Shown here piece after piece: positions 44,317 to 53,289 of a stretch of 64,000 nt of DNA (the first letter of the stretch is position 1; each line of letters opens with the position of its first letter). Source of the stretch: Enterococcus quebecensis (lineage in GTDB: Bacteria > Bacillota > Bacilli > Lactobacillales > Enterococcaceae); contig NZ_MIKB01000012.1 in assembly GCF_001730365.1 (NCBI RefSeq), positions 1-64,000 of the forward strand, in the 5' to 3' direction. The position numbers and the translations under genes are program-made. Under the pieces are notes generated by a model. The model was given only the letters and a program-made list of their open reading frames with translations, was not told where the DNA came from and made no database searches.

Positions 44317-44571
44317 TTAGTCGGTTTCTTCGTTCGTTTGCTCGTCTTCAGTCAATTTCTTAAAAGTGAAGATTTGTTCAATCGGCACTTCGAAGACGTC
44401 TGCTATGTCGTGAGCCAGTAAAAGGGAAGGATTGTACCTATTTCTTTCTAACTGAATGATTGTCTGTCTAGATACTCCCACCTTATCAGCAAGTTCCTGT
44501 TGGGTCATGCGTTTCATGGCTCTGTAGACGTGAATGGAACTCTCAAAAGATGAGTTCTTCTTTTTTGGCAA
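44317..44571 (-). CDS. Small XRE/Cro-type DNA-binding regulator
   Basis: The 84-residue protein has a clear [50 protein letters not shown], the YgzD/PbsX-like pattern of small XRE regulators. The start is TTG 44571 (giving MPKKKNSS), with GGAGGG seven to nine bases upstream; the open frame extends 12 codons further but overlaps that site. It is cotranscribed with the three-TM protein and may regulate itself or the adjacent lan locus. Confidence 0.88.
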   Translation of the reverse strand: MPKKKNSSFESSIHVYRAMKRMTQQELADKVGVSRQTIIQLERNRYNPSLLLAHDIADVFEVPIEQIFTFKKLTEDEQTNEETD

Positions 44572-44662
44572 TGCAAATCCCTCCAATAGTCTAAAATTAT
44601 GTATCAAATAAAAAGCGCATAGTCACTATACCATATCTTACTTTCACTTACAAATATCATGC

Positions 44663-44692
44663 AAAGAAAAAAACCAAGCTTCTCGACTAGCT
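44663..44692 (-). terminator. Terminator on the minus strand without a gene in front of it
   Basis: CCAAGCTT/AGCTTGG-type stem (CCAAGCT..AGCTTGG) with a 7-base loop; on the minus strand it is followed by T7. It would end a transcript starting at the CcpA-box promoter at 45064-45092. It also lies upstream of the XRE gene and so insulates it. Confidence 0.7.
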
Positions 44693-45063
44693 TGGCTTCT
44701 GTTTCTGGAAGGAATCAGTCTATCGAATGATATTTTTTTTACTTTTGGTTACACATGCAAAGTAATTAGTTGAATTTCTTGTTCATAAACCAAATTTTGC
44801 TTTCATAACATTATCTACTTTTCGCCACTTAAATTTTTTTCAATCAAACTATCTTTATATGTGTTTTTTTGTTTTTTTGGGATTAAATTTCCCATTTTTT
44901 ACACATATTCACTATTTTTAAAGATGTTTTTTATGATTTTTATACTCCGCATATATAATTTTTGAAAGGTGAATCGTGTTCTTCTAACAATTTTGTGTCT
45001 ATTATTTTCACGCTTCGAGAAATTCTTCAATAGAACTGACTTTTCCTCCTTCCTTCTAAATTT

Positions 45064-45092
45064 ATATTATCATAAAAAGAAAACGCTTTCAA
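45064..45092 (-). promoter_or_regulatory. CcpA box (cre) overlapping the -35 of a minus-strand promoter
   Basis: On the minus strand TTGAAAGCGTTTTCTT (45092-45077) fits the cre consensus WTGNAANCGNWNNCW at every position. The same TTGAAA can serve as -35, with TAATAT (45069-45064) 17 bases downstream as -10. An AAGGAGG follows at 45043-45049, but no start codon is at a proper distance. In the 703-base gap 44572-45274 this is the main signal together with the terminator at 44663. Confidence 0.65.
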
Positions 45093-45192
45093 GTTAAAAG
45101 TCTTCTTAAGAACGATCCTACCCTATTTTTGTTGAGTTATTAACCTGAAGGTCAAAAAAATAGTAGAAAATATGAAAAATTCGCAATATCTA

Positions 45193-45239
45193 TTGAAGTT
45201 TGAAAAAAAAACATGTTATAGTGAATATAGGTACTATAT
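45193..45239 (+). promoter_or_regulatory. Promoter of the P-type ATPase with a dyad at the start site
   Basis: TTGAAG (45193-45198) and TATAGT (45217-45222) are 18 bases apart. A dyad ATATAG-GTA-CTATAT (45225-45239) sits where transcription would start and could be an operator for metal or ion control. Confidence 0.5.
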
Positions 45240-45274
45240 TAATAGAAGGAAAAAAATAAGAATGGGGGGATAGG

Positions 45275-47911
45275 ATGGACGCATACAAACAACCTATCGA
45301 GACAATTATCAAAGACGTGAACACAAATAAAGAACAAGGATTAACGGAACAGGAAGTAAAAAAGCGGCTGAATGAGTATGGCGCTAACAAATTTCAAGAA
45401 GCGAAAAAAGACTCTATATTAAAAAAGTTTCTACATAGCTTGTCTGATTTCACAACAATTATTTTATTAGTTGCTGCAGCTATTTCATTCTATACAGCAA
45501 TTGCTACAGATCATGGGGATTATTTTGAAGGAATCTTGATTATCGCCATTGTAATCATCAATGCGGTTTTAGCAATTGTTCAAGAAGGAAATGCAGAAAA
45601 ATCGTTATCAGCATTGCAGGATATGAACAAGCAAAGCAGTTCAGTTTTACGTGATGGTAAGGTAGAGACCATTGATGCAGAAGACGTTGTTGTTGGAGAT
45701 GTACTTGTATTAGAGTCAGGCTCCATGATTACGGCAGATGCACGTTTGATTCAAGCTAGCCAGCTTAGAGTGGAAGAATCGGCACTGACTGGAGAAAGCG
45801 AACCAGTTGAAAAAAATTCCGAGTACATAGTGAAACAAGACGCACCCCTTGGAGATCAACTAAATATGGTTTTTAAAGGCTGTACTGTGGCTAATGGTCG
45901 CGGTAGAGCAATTGTTACAGCAACAGGAATGCAAACCGAAATGGGTAAAATTGCAGAATTATTGAATGATGATGTGACGCAGCAAACACCGCTACAAAAA
46001 CGTTTGAATCAGCTAGGAAAACGAATCAGTCTGATCGCTTTGGCTGCGGCAGTAGTAGTATTTATCATTGGTGAGCTGCAAGGTGAACCGATGTTGGAAA
46101 TGTTTATGACAGCAGTATCTCTAGCTGTAGCAGCAGTACCAGAGACATTAATGGTGATTGTTACGCTAACTCTTGCATACGGCGTACAGAAGATGGCGAA
46201 AAAACATGCGATTATCCGTCGCTTACCAGCTGTGGAGACTCTGGGAACTGCTAATGTGATTTGTTCTGATAAAACAGGTACTTTGACACAAAACAAAATG
46301 CGTGTTAGGCGTGTTTGGTCTCGTGGAGATGAGGTAACTGATACAGAAGATGCTATGACTGATGAAGCAATGGAAGTATTAAAAATGGCCTCACTTTGTA
46401 CGGATGTTATTGTTGACAAAGATGGAGATGACTTAGTTATTCAAGGGAATCCTACGGAAGCAGCAATCGTTCGTGCGGTAGAGGAAAACTATCATACTAA
46501 AGCTGAACTTGAAGAAAAATACCCAAGAATTGGTGAAATTCCATTTGATTCAGAGCGTAAAATGATGACCACGGTTCATAAGATGGGGAAAAAATATATT
46601 TCAGTTACTAAAGGTGCTTTTGATGTTTTACTGACTCGTTTTCGTTTTGGTGATGTTGAACAAGCAGCTGTAGTAAATGATCGTTTTGGAAAAAAAGCAT
46701 TGCGTGTGATAGCAGTGGGTTATGCAATCTATGATGAAGAACCTACAGAAATCACTTCAGAGGTTTTAGAGAAGAATTTACGCCTATTAGGATTGATTGG
46801 TATGATTGATCCGCCAAGACCTGAGAGTAAAGGAGCAATTGCTAGAGCTAAGAAGGCAGGTATCAAAACAGTTATGATCACAGGAGATCATGTAGTAACT
46901 GCTGGGGCAATTGCGAAAGAACTAGGAATTTTAACAGACAAAAGTGAAGCTTTAACAGGAGCAGAACTACAAAAAATGTCAGATGAAGAACTGGATCTAC
47001 GAGTGAAATCTTTATCAGTTTATGCCCGAGTTACACCAGAAGACAAGATTCGGATCGTTAAGTCGTGGCAGCGTACAGGTGCGGTTGTTGCAATGACAGG
47101 TGATGGAGTCAATGATGCGCCTGCTCTGAAAGCTAGTGATGTAGGATGTGCGATGGGAATTACAGGAACAGATGTAGCACAAGGTGCAGCTGACATGATT
47201 TTGACTGATGACAATTTTGCAACGATTGTTGATGCTGTGGCGCAAGGTAGAGCTGTTTATCGAAATATTCGTAAGGCGGTAAACTTTTTACTAAGTTGTA
47301 ATATCTCAGAGATATTTATTGTTTTGATTGCTATGCTGCTTGGTTGGGGAGCACCATTTACGGCTGTTCAATTATTGTTTGTTAACGTTGTTGCGGATGG
47401 TCTTCCAGGGTTTGCTTTAGGAAAAGAGCCAGCTGAACATGGAATCATGGATGAACCGCCAATTCCTAGAAACGAAGGGATTTTTGCCCGTGGGTTATGG
47501 CAGAAAATTGGAATTAATGCTTTTGTATTCACTGTCATTACATTATTTGGGTTTTATTTAGGTGCAAATGTTGACTCTGTTTCTTACTTTTTCGAAGCTA
47601 GTTATGAAATTGGCCAAACAGTAGCATTTTTAATCTTGGCTTATTCATCAATTTTACATGTTTTTAACGTGAGAAGTACGCAATCGATTTTTAAAGTAAG
47701 GTTATCAACGAACAAATCACTTTTTGAAATGGCTGTGTTGGCAATTATTATTACAACAGTGATTGCTTTACTGCCATTCACACAAGAGTTATTCGGTTTA
47801 GTTCCGATTGGAATCAATCATTGGTTGTTGGTTATGGGATTATCAATCATACCAATTTTTGTGAATGAGATGATTAAATTCCATTATTCACCAGAGGAAG
47901 ATGTAGCGTAG
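45275..47911 (+). CDS. P-type (P2A-like) cation-transporting ATPase
   Basis: The 878-residue protein has the complete P-ATPase order: actuator TGES (SALTGESEPV), phosphorylation DKTGTLT near residue 330, nucleotide site KGAFDVLL, MITGDH and TGDGVNDAPALK, and about ten TM segments. It is of the Ca2+/Mn2+ exporter class. The M4 motif is AVPETLMVIV rather than the PEGLP of Ca2+ pumps, while M6 keeps NVVADGLP, so the ion site may differ. In streptococci and lactococci similar pumps export Mn2+ or Ca2+ and are controlled by yybP-ykoY riboswitches. A similar leader occurs here just downstream, before kup, not before this gene. Confidence 0.9.
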   Translation: MDAYKQPIETIIKDVNTNKEQGLTEQEVKKRLNEYGANKFQEAKKDSILKKFLHSLSDFTTIILLVAAAISFYTAIATDHGDYFEGILIIAIVIINAVLAIVQEGNAEKSLSALQDMNKQSSSVLRDGKVETIDAEDVVVGDVLVLESGSMITADARLIQASQLRVEESALTGESEPVEKNSEYIVKQDAPLGDQLNMVFKGCTVANGRGRAIVTATGMQTEMGKIAELLNDDVTQQTPLQKRLNQLGKRISLIALAAAVVVFIIGELQGEPMLEMFMTAVSLAVAAVPETLMVIVTLTLAYGVQKMAKKHAIIRRLPAVETLGTANVICSDKTGTLTQNKMRVRRVWSRGDEVTDTEDAMTDEAMEVLKMASLCTDVIVDKDGDDLVIQGNPTEAAIVRAVEENYHTKAELEEKYPRIGEIPFDSERKMMTTVHKMGKKYISVTKGAFDVLLTRFRFGDVEQAAVVNDRFGKKALRVIAVGYAIYDEEPTEITSEVLEKNLRLLGLIGMIDPPRPESKGAIARAKKAGIKTVMITGDHVVTAGAIAKELGILTDKSEALTGAELQKMSDEELDLRVKSLSVYARVTPEDKIRIVKSWQRTGAVVAMTGDGVNDAPALKASDVGCAMGITGTDVAQGAADMILTDDNFATIVDAVAQGRAVYRNIRKAVNFLLSCNISEIFIVLIAMLLGWGAPFTAVQLLFVNVVADGLPGFALGKEPAEHGIMDEPPIPRNEGIFARGLWQKIGINAFVFTVITLFGFYLGANVDSVSYFFEASYEIGQTVAFLILAYSSILHVFNVRSTQSIFKVRLSTNKSLFEMAVLAIIITTVIALLPFTQELFGLVPIGINHWLLVMGLSIIPIFVNEMIKFHYSPEEDVA

Positions 47912-47916
47912 AAGAA

Positions 47917-47964
47917 ACGGAAAAATGCTTAGTTGTTCAGCATTTTTCCGTTTCTTTTTATAGT
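47917..47964 (+). terminator. Strong terminator after the P-type ATPase
   Basis: A stem of about 19 bp (AAGAAACGGAAAAATGCT against AGCATTTTTCCGTTTCTT) with a 9-base loop is followed by T's. It separates the ATPase from the kup leader. Confidence 0.93.
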
Positions 47965-48149
47965 ATTTAGACAATTGAAATGTTCGTTTGAAAATACTAT
48001 TGAAATTATTTACATAAAAGACTTGCTAAAATGTTTAAGGAGTATTATAGTTGTTATCAAAATCAGTTGTTTTAATTTTTTTTAAGTTTAGTTTTCTTTA
48101 ATTAAATGAAAATCACAACCGATGTTTTTATTTGAATATTCAAGTAAAA

Positions 48150-48291
48150 ACCTTAGGGGAGCAACGGCATAGTTTATCTATGTTTTTAGTTCAACAGCAA
48201 GTGTGCAAACACGGGTCTAAGAATGATAATTGCGAGACCTAAGTGTAAGGGCCAAGTGGCGTTTCACTTAGGTCTCTTGTTTTATTTTTTA
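48150..48291 (+). promoter_or_regulatory. Candidate riboswitch with intrinsic terminator, yybP-ykoY-like, upstream of kup
   Basis: CTTAGG (48152-48157) can pair with CCTAAG (48238-48243) to close a domain of about 90 nt that begins GGAGCA and ends GCGAGA. CTTAGG-GGAG...GAGA-CCTAAG matches my memory of the Mn2+-sensing yybP-ykoY class. Inside are hairpins CATAG/CTATG and GTGT-GCAA-ACAC. The closing strand is also part of a perfect 12-bp terminator stem, GAGACCTAAGTG (48234-48245) with CACTTAGGTCTC (48265-48276), followed by a T-rich tract. The two folds exclude each other, so ligand binding should prevent termination. The regulatory RNA is well supported; the ligand is not. Confidence 0.65.
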
Positions 48292-48342
48292 AAGGATTAG
48301 GCTGAAGTCGCCTTTGTCTTGATGTTTAGTTTCACTGGCTGA

Positions 48343-48725
48343 GTCTGTTCAGCTTTTGTATTATCTAGCTTTACAGGCTAACCTCTCGAGAAAAAGATAA
48401 AATCTGTTTGTGATTAAAAGCGTCACATCAATATTTTTCTATTTTCTAGTCGAGGTTGACCGAGCCTGTTCAGCTTTTGTATTATCTAGCTTCACAGGCT
48501 AACCTCTTGAGAAAAAGATAAAATCTGTTTGTGACTAAAAGCGTCACATTCATATTTTTCTATTTTCTAGTCGAGGTTGAACAAGCCTGTTCAGCTTTTG
48601 TATTATCTAGCTTCACAGGCTAACCTCTCGAGAAAAAGATAAAATCTGTTTGTGACTAAAAGCGTCACATTCATATTTTCCTATTTTCTAGTCGAGGTTG
48701 ATTGAGCCTGTTCAGCTTTTAAATT
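48343..48725 (+). repeat. Tandem array of a 121-bp modular hairpin repeat (three copies plus partial ends)
   Basis: TTCAGCTTTTGTATTATC recurs at exact 121-base steps (marker base 48350, 48471, 48592), with its beginning again at 48713; a partial degenerate unit lies before (from about 48300). Each unit holds GTGAC/GTCAC and a CTCGAGAAAAAGAT/TTTTCTAGTCGAG stem. Across each junction GAGGTTGA..AGCCTGT pairs with ACAGGCTAACCTC. The module order equals that of the 26.5-kb array, but the sequences differ. The last unit runs to within a few bases of the kup ribosome site. Confidence 0.95.
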
Positions 48726-48740
48726 TAGGAGGAGAATTTT

Positions 48741-50750
48741 GTGGTAGAGAATTCAAAAGTTTCCCATCATCAGAAATTGACTGCTGCTGGTTTATTGGTT
48801 GCGATGGGTGTGGTTTATGGTGATATTGGAACAAGTCCGCTGTATGTAATGAAAGCGATCGTTGGAGATAATGGTGGACTTCGGAATGTATCAGAAAGTT
48901 TCATTATCGGTGCGGTATCATTGATTTTTTGGACGTTAACTATTTTAACGACAGTCAAATATGTTGTCATTGCTTTAAATGCAGATAACCATGGGGAGGG
49001 AGGTATTTTCTCCTTATTCACATTGGTACGTAGAAAAGGAAAATATCTAATCATTCCCGCTATGATCGGTGGAGCTGCGTTGCTTGCTGACGGGGTATTG
49101 ACTCCTGCAGTAACCGTTACTACTGCGATTGAAGGTTTGAGAGGGATTCCTGTTTTCTTTGATCGTTTTGGCAATAATCAAAATATTATCGTTATTATTA
49201 CATTAGTTATCATCCTTATATTGTTTTCTGTTCAGCGCTTTGGTACTGACGCTGTCGGTAAGGCTTTTGGTCCAATCATGTTCGCCTGGTTCACTTTTTT
49301 AGGCGTAATGGGTTTGATTAATTTTGGACAGGATTGGACAGTACTCAGAGCATTGAATCCGTATTATGCGATACATTTACTGCTTAGTCCAGATAATAAA
49401 TTGGGGATATTCGTATTGGGAAATGTCTTCCTAGCAACAACAGGTGCAGAAGCGTTGTATTCAGATTTAGGTCATGTGGGTAAACACAATATTCGTGCTA
49501 GTTGGCCTTATATCAAGGTTTGTCTAATTCTTAACTATTTAGGGCAAGCTGCGTGGATTTTAAATGTAAAAAATGATCCAGCAACATTAGAAATTCAAAA
49601 TTTGAACCCGTTTTTCCAAATGATGCCAAATAGTATAATGCTGATCGGCGTTGTTTTTGCAACAGTTGCAGCAGTAATTGCTTCTCAAGCTTTGATTTCA
49701 GGTTCATTTACATTAGTTTCAGAAGCGATTAAATTAAAATTACTACCAAGATTAAAAATCATTTATCCTGGTGCAAATATTGGTCAAATGTACATTCCAG
49801 CAGTCAATATGATGCTATGGATCGTTTGTTCATTAATTGTAATAACATTTAGAACGTCCACACACATGGAAGCAGCCTATGGTCTTTCCATTACTGTGAC
49901 GATGCTGATGACGACTATTTTACTGATGTTTTATTTATTACAAAAAGGTGCTCCGAAGTGGGTTGCTTATTTAATTACGTTGTTTTTTGGAAGTATTGAA
50001 TCCATTTTCTTTGTGTCGAGTATTGCGAAATTCTTCCATGGTGGATATGTTGCTGTAGGAATCGCTTTATTGATTTTGACTGTTATGACGATTTGGGAAT
50101 GGGGAAATATTATCAAAGAGAAAACATCTGATACTGTTCCACTTAAACATTACGTAGAACAATTAAGGATGCTAAAAGATGATCCAACGGTTCCAAAATC
50201 TCAAACGAATGTCGTTTTCATGACACCAGATAAAATTGGGGATGAAATCGGACGTCAAATTATTTATTCAATCTTAGATAAACAACCAAAACGAGCAAAT
50301 GTGTACTGGTTTGTGAATGTTGAAGTGACAGATGAACCATTTACGAAAGAATATACAGTTGATATGATGGACACGGATTTTATCGTTCAAGTTCAACTTT
50401 ATCTGGGTTTCCATGTAGCTCAAGAAGTTAATGTCTATATTCGTCAAATTGTTCATGATCTTATGAAGGAAGGACGCTTGCCTAAACAACCGCAGAAATA
50501 TTCATTGACACCTGGCCGTGAAGTGGGTGACTTCCAATTTATCATTATTAGTGAAGAGTTATCAAAAGTAACGGAACTGAAAAAATGGGATCGTCAAATT
50601 ATGCAGTTAAAATTAGCTATTAAAAAAAGAACAACTTCTCCAGAAAACTGGTTTGGTTTGGAGTACAGTGAAGTGAAATACGAATCTGTTCCATTAATCA
50701 TTGGTGATACACGGAAAACAAGATTAAGGGAAAGAAAAGTTTTATCATAA
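48741..50750 (+). CDS. kup: KUP-family potassium uptake protein
   Basis: The 669-residue protein is a KUP/HAK/KT K+ importer, probably a K+/H+ symporter. It begins with the hallmark [27 protein letters not shown], has about 12 TM segments ([51 protein letters not shown]), and a cytoplasmic C-terminal domain of about 200 residues. The start is GTG 48741 behind AGGAGG (48728-48733). Its long leader contains a riboswitch-like element with terminator and then three hairpin repeats, an unusually complex 5' region. KimA at 23.5 kb is a second, unrelated K+ importer. Confidence 0.97.
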   Translation: MVENSKVSHHQKLTAAGLLVAMGVVYGDIGTSPLYVMKAIVGDNGGLRNVSESFIIGAVSLIFWTLTILTTVKYVVIALNADNHGEGGIFSLFTLVRRKGKYLIIPAMIGGAALLADGVLTPAVTVTTAIEGLRGIPVFFDRFGNNQNIIVIITLVIILILFSVQRFGTDAVGKAFGPIMFAWFTFLGVMGLINFGQDWTVLRALNPYYAIHLLLSPDNKLGIFVLGNVFLATTGAEALYSDLGHVGKHNIRASWPYIKVCLILNYLGQAAWILNVKNDPATLEIQNLNPFFQMMPNSIMLIGVVFATVAAVIASQALISGSFTLVSEAIKLKLLPRLKIIYPGANIGQMYIPAVNMMLWIVCSLIVITFRTSTHMEAAYGLSITVTMLMTTILLMFYLLQKGAPKWVAYLITLFFGSIESIFFVSSIAKFFHGGYVAVGIALLILTVMTIWEWGNIIKEKTSDTVPLKHYVEQLRMLKDDPTVPKSQTNVVFMTPDKIGDEIGRQIIYSILDKQPKRANVYWFVNVEVTDEPFTKEYTVDMMDTDFIVQVQLYLGFHVAQEVNVYIRQIVHDLMKEGRLPKQPQKYSLTPGREVGDFQFIIISEELSKVTELKKWDRQIMQLKLAIKKRTTSPENWFGLEYSEVKYESVPLIIGDTRKTRLRERKVLS

Positions 50751-50757
50751 ATGGAAG

Positions 50758-50795
50758 ATCTCTAAGTTTGATTAAAGAACTTAGAGATTTTTTTA
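50758..50795 (+). terminator. Terminator after kup
   Basis: ATCTCTAAGTT pairs with AACTTAGAGAT around a 9-base loop, followed by T7. Confidence 0.92.
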
Positions 50796-50877
50796 TAGAG
50801 ATAACAGCTCTTGTTCGCACTATTCTAGAAGGACAAGTATAATGATAAAGAGAATAAAGAAGAATGAGGTGTAAAAA

Positions 50878-52176
50878 ATGCTTGCAATAAATTTTTTAAT
50901 ATTACTATTAATGATTGCAGTTACTGCATTTTTTGTGGCCAGTGAATTTGCATTAGTAAAAATTCGGATGTCGCGATTAGAGCAGTTAAAGAAAGATGGT
51001 GTAAAAAATGCAGAGTTGGCGATTCATGTCACGCACCATTTAGATGCCTATTTATCTACAAGCCAATTAGGTATTACTTTGACAGGATTAATCATTGGTT
51101 GGGTAGGTGAAGGATCAGTAGCAGCGCTACTGCATCCATTGTTGGGTGATTTGCCGATCAGTAGTGCAATCAGTAGTACAATTTCTATAGTTTTGGGATT
51201 TGTAATTGTGACCTATGTTGTGGTTGTAGTGGGAGAATTATTCCCTAAAAGTTACAGTATTGCTCAACCAGAGAAAGTGGTGTTGGCAGTTGTTAAGCCT
51301 CTCCATTATTTCTATAAGGTGATGTATCCATTTATTTGGTTATTAAATCATTCAGCCGCTAAGTTGGGTCAATTATTTGGGATTCGATTAGTATCCGAAG
51401 GAGAAGAAACGTTAACTCAAGAAGAGTTATTGTATGTAGCGGATGATTCTTATAAAAAAGGGGAACTAACAAAAGAAGAATATCAATATTTGGAAAATGT
51501 ATTTGAATTTGATGATACACTAGCCAAAGATATTCAAGTGGATCGGACGTCGATGGAAGTTTTTGCATCAGATGAAACGGTAGAACAAGCGATCCAACAT
51601 TCTCTTAAGCGTGGTCATACGCGCTATCCAGTCACTGAAGGATCAAAAGATAATGTGCTTGGCTATGTCACGTTGCCAGCGCTGATTAAAGAATCATTTA
51701 TAAATAATCAGAAAAAGGTCAGTGACATGGTTGAAGAGCCGATCGTTGCTTTGGCGACGATCCCAATCAAAACATTATTGACAGTGATGAGAAAAGAAGG
51801 AAAACATATTGCGATTTTAAAAGATGAATATGGCGGTACAACCGGAATGGTAACGATCGAAGATATTTTGGAAGAACTAGTCGGCGATATTCGAGATGAA
51901 ACAGATTTGGAAAATGCTTTGATTTCTAAAACGACGGAAGACTCTTACATTGTTTCGGGGAAAATTACTCTTGATGATTTTGAGCGGTTTTTTAAAGTTA
52001 AAATTTCTTCATTTGAAGAATCGGATATGTCTACATTAGCTGGCTTTATTGTGGAACAAAAAAATAATCAGATTGCTGTCGGCGATCAGATTGCAATTGA
52101 AGGATTTATGATTGAAGTGATGGATTATGAACAAGCTCACATTGATTATTTTAAAGTAACTAAAACAGATAAATAA
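50878..52176 (+). CDS. CNNM/CorC-HlyC-type membrane protein with CBS pair
   Basis: The 432-residue protein has an N-terminal DUF21 (CNNM) transmembrane domain of three to four segments (FFVASEFALVKIRMSRLEQLKK, LITLTGL-type helix LGITLTGLIIGWVGE), a cytoplasmic CBS pair from about residue 220 (VDRTSMEVF, ILKDEYGGTTGMVTIEDILEELVGDI) and a C-terminal CorC_HlyC domain (LDDFERFFKVK). Relatives are linked to Mg2+ or Co2+ homeostasis and Na+-driven Mg2+ export; the old name hemolysin is misleading. It stands between kup and a dehydrogenase with terminators on both sides. Confidence 0.93.
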   Translation: MLAINFLILLLMIAVTAFFVASEFALVKIRMSRLEQLKKDGVKNAELAIHVTHHLDAYLSTSQLGITLTGLIIGWVGEGSVAALLHPLLGDLPISSAISSTISIVLGFVIVTYVVVVVGELFPKSYSIAQPEKVVLAVVKPLHYFYKVMYPFIWLLNHSAAKLGQLFGIRLVSEGEETLTQEELLYVADDSYKKGELTKEEYQYLENVFEFDDTLAKDIQVDRTSMEVFASDETVEQAIQHSLKRGHTRYPVTEGSKDNVLGYVTLPALIKESFINNQKKVSDMVEEPIVALATIPIKTLLTVMRKEGKHIAILKDEYGGTTGMVTIEDILEELVGDIRDETDLENALISKTTEDSYIVSGKITLDDFERFFKVKISSFEESDMSTLAGFIVEQKNNQIAVGDQIAIEGFMIEVMDYEQAHIDYFKVTKTDK

Positions 52177-52179
52177 AAA

Positions 52180-52232
52180 TAAATGTCCTCAAAGAATGGT
52201 TAATATTCTTTGGAGGCATTTATTTTTTTAGG
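52180..52232 (+). terminator. Terminator after the CorC-type gene
   Basis: AAATGTCCTCAAAGAAT pairs with ATTCTTTGGAGGCATTT with one mismatch and is followed by a T-rich run. Confidence 0.88.
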
Positions 52233-52337
52233 AAATATTTAAGTCAATAAATTGAATAGCGTTATCACGGAATAACTCAAATCAGATTGACGTGATGCTA
52301 TTATTCAGCTAGGATTAAATAAAAAGGAAGTGACAGA

Positions 52338-53255
52338 ATGCGTAAGGTAGGGATTATTGGATTAGGTCATGTAGGTGCAACACTTGCTTATACTTTAGTA
52401 ATTGAAGGATTAGTTGATGAACTTGTTTTGATTGATAAAGAGGAAAAAATAGCTGTTTCTGAAGAATATGATTTATTAGATGCTGAGGTCTATATGACTG
52501 GAAAAACGAATATTGTCATTCAGGATTATCAGGCGTTGAATGATGCATCTATCATCGTTTTTTGTGCAGGACAGATTAGTGCGCTGGGAGATGATGGCGA
52601 TCGATTTAAGGAACTTGAGATTACAAGTCGAATTGTGGAAGAAGTTGCCCCTAAAATCAAACAATCAGGATTCGATGGGATTATTATAACTATCACAAAT
52701 CCTTGTGATGTAATTGCAGCATATATGCAAAAATTAACAGGATTTCCAAAGAATAAAGTATTTGGTACAGGAACAATGTTGGATACCGCACGGATGAAAC
52801 AGGCTGTAGGTCGAAGTTTAGCAATTGATAGCCGCAATGTTGGCGGCTATGTTTATGGTGAACATGGAGACTCCCAATTTGTTGCTTGGTCAACAATTAC
52901 AGTTGGTGATAGACCACTTTTGACTTGGAATACTGAACTTGACTTAGACGTGTTAGATGACAATGTTCGAGCTGGCGGTTGGAATGCCTTTGCCGGGAAA
53001 GGCTACACAAGTTATGGAATTGCAACTTGTGGGGCTCGTCTGATCAGAATGATTTTTAATGATTCAAAAACCATTGTACCTGTTTCTACCTATAGTCAAC
53101 AGTTTGATGTGTATTACGGGCAACCTGTCGTAATTGGGAGAAATGGTGTGGAATCCCTTATTGATTGTCCATTATCTAAGGAAGAAAATGATCTTTTAGC
53201 TAGTTCTGCTCAAATCATTAAAACAGCACTGACTAAATTACCTTTAAAAAAATAA
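52338..53255 (+). CDS. L-2-hydroxyacid dehydrogenase of the LDH/HicDH family
   Basis: The 305-residue protein has the NAD site KVGIIGLGHVGATLAYTL, DLLDA near residue 46, ITNPCDVIAAYMQKLTGFP with GTGTMLDTARMKQAVG near residue 145, and the catalytic YGEHGDSQFVAWS histidine near residue 178. The mobile substrate loop (AGQISALGDDGDRFKELE) is longer and different from the GxxQKPGETR of classical L-lactate dehydrogenase. It resembles L-2-hydroxyisocaproate dehydrogenase, which reduces branched 2-oxo acids. I therefore prefer an HicDH-type enzyme over housekeeping Ldh. The ATG follows AAAAGGAAG. It is followed after 34 bases by queH. Confidence 0.85.
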   Translation: MRKVGIIGLGHVGATLAYTLVIEGLVDELVLIDKEEKIAVSEEYDLLDAEVYMTGKTNIVIQDYQALNDASIIVFCAGQISALGDDGDRFKELEITSRIVEEVAPKIKQSGFDGIIITITNPCDVIAAYMQKLTGFPKNKVFGTGTMLDTARMKQAVGRSLAIDSRNVGGYVYGEHGDSQFVAWSTITVGDRPLLTWNTELDLDVLDDNVRAGGWNAFAGKGYTSYGIATCGARLIRMIFNDSKTIVPVSTYSQQFDVYYGQPVVIGRNGVESLIDCPLSKEENDLLASSAQIIKTALTKLPLKK

Positions 53256-53289
53256 ATCGGATCATCAGACGGAGTTTGGAGGCAAAACA

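Noticed and set aside
44930-45035. 35-codon minus-strand peptide starting TTG after the AAGGAGG at 45043
   Set aside because: The TTG is about 14 bases from the ribosome site and the basic, Asn-rich product has no recognisable feature; the interval is reported as a candidate RNA or decayed gene instead.
48343-48725. CRISPR array or clustered operators
   Set aside because: Same reason: 121-bp full-length tandem repeats with internal hairpins and no spacers.
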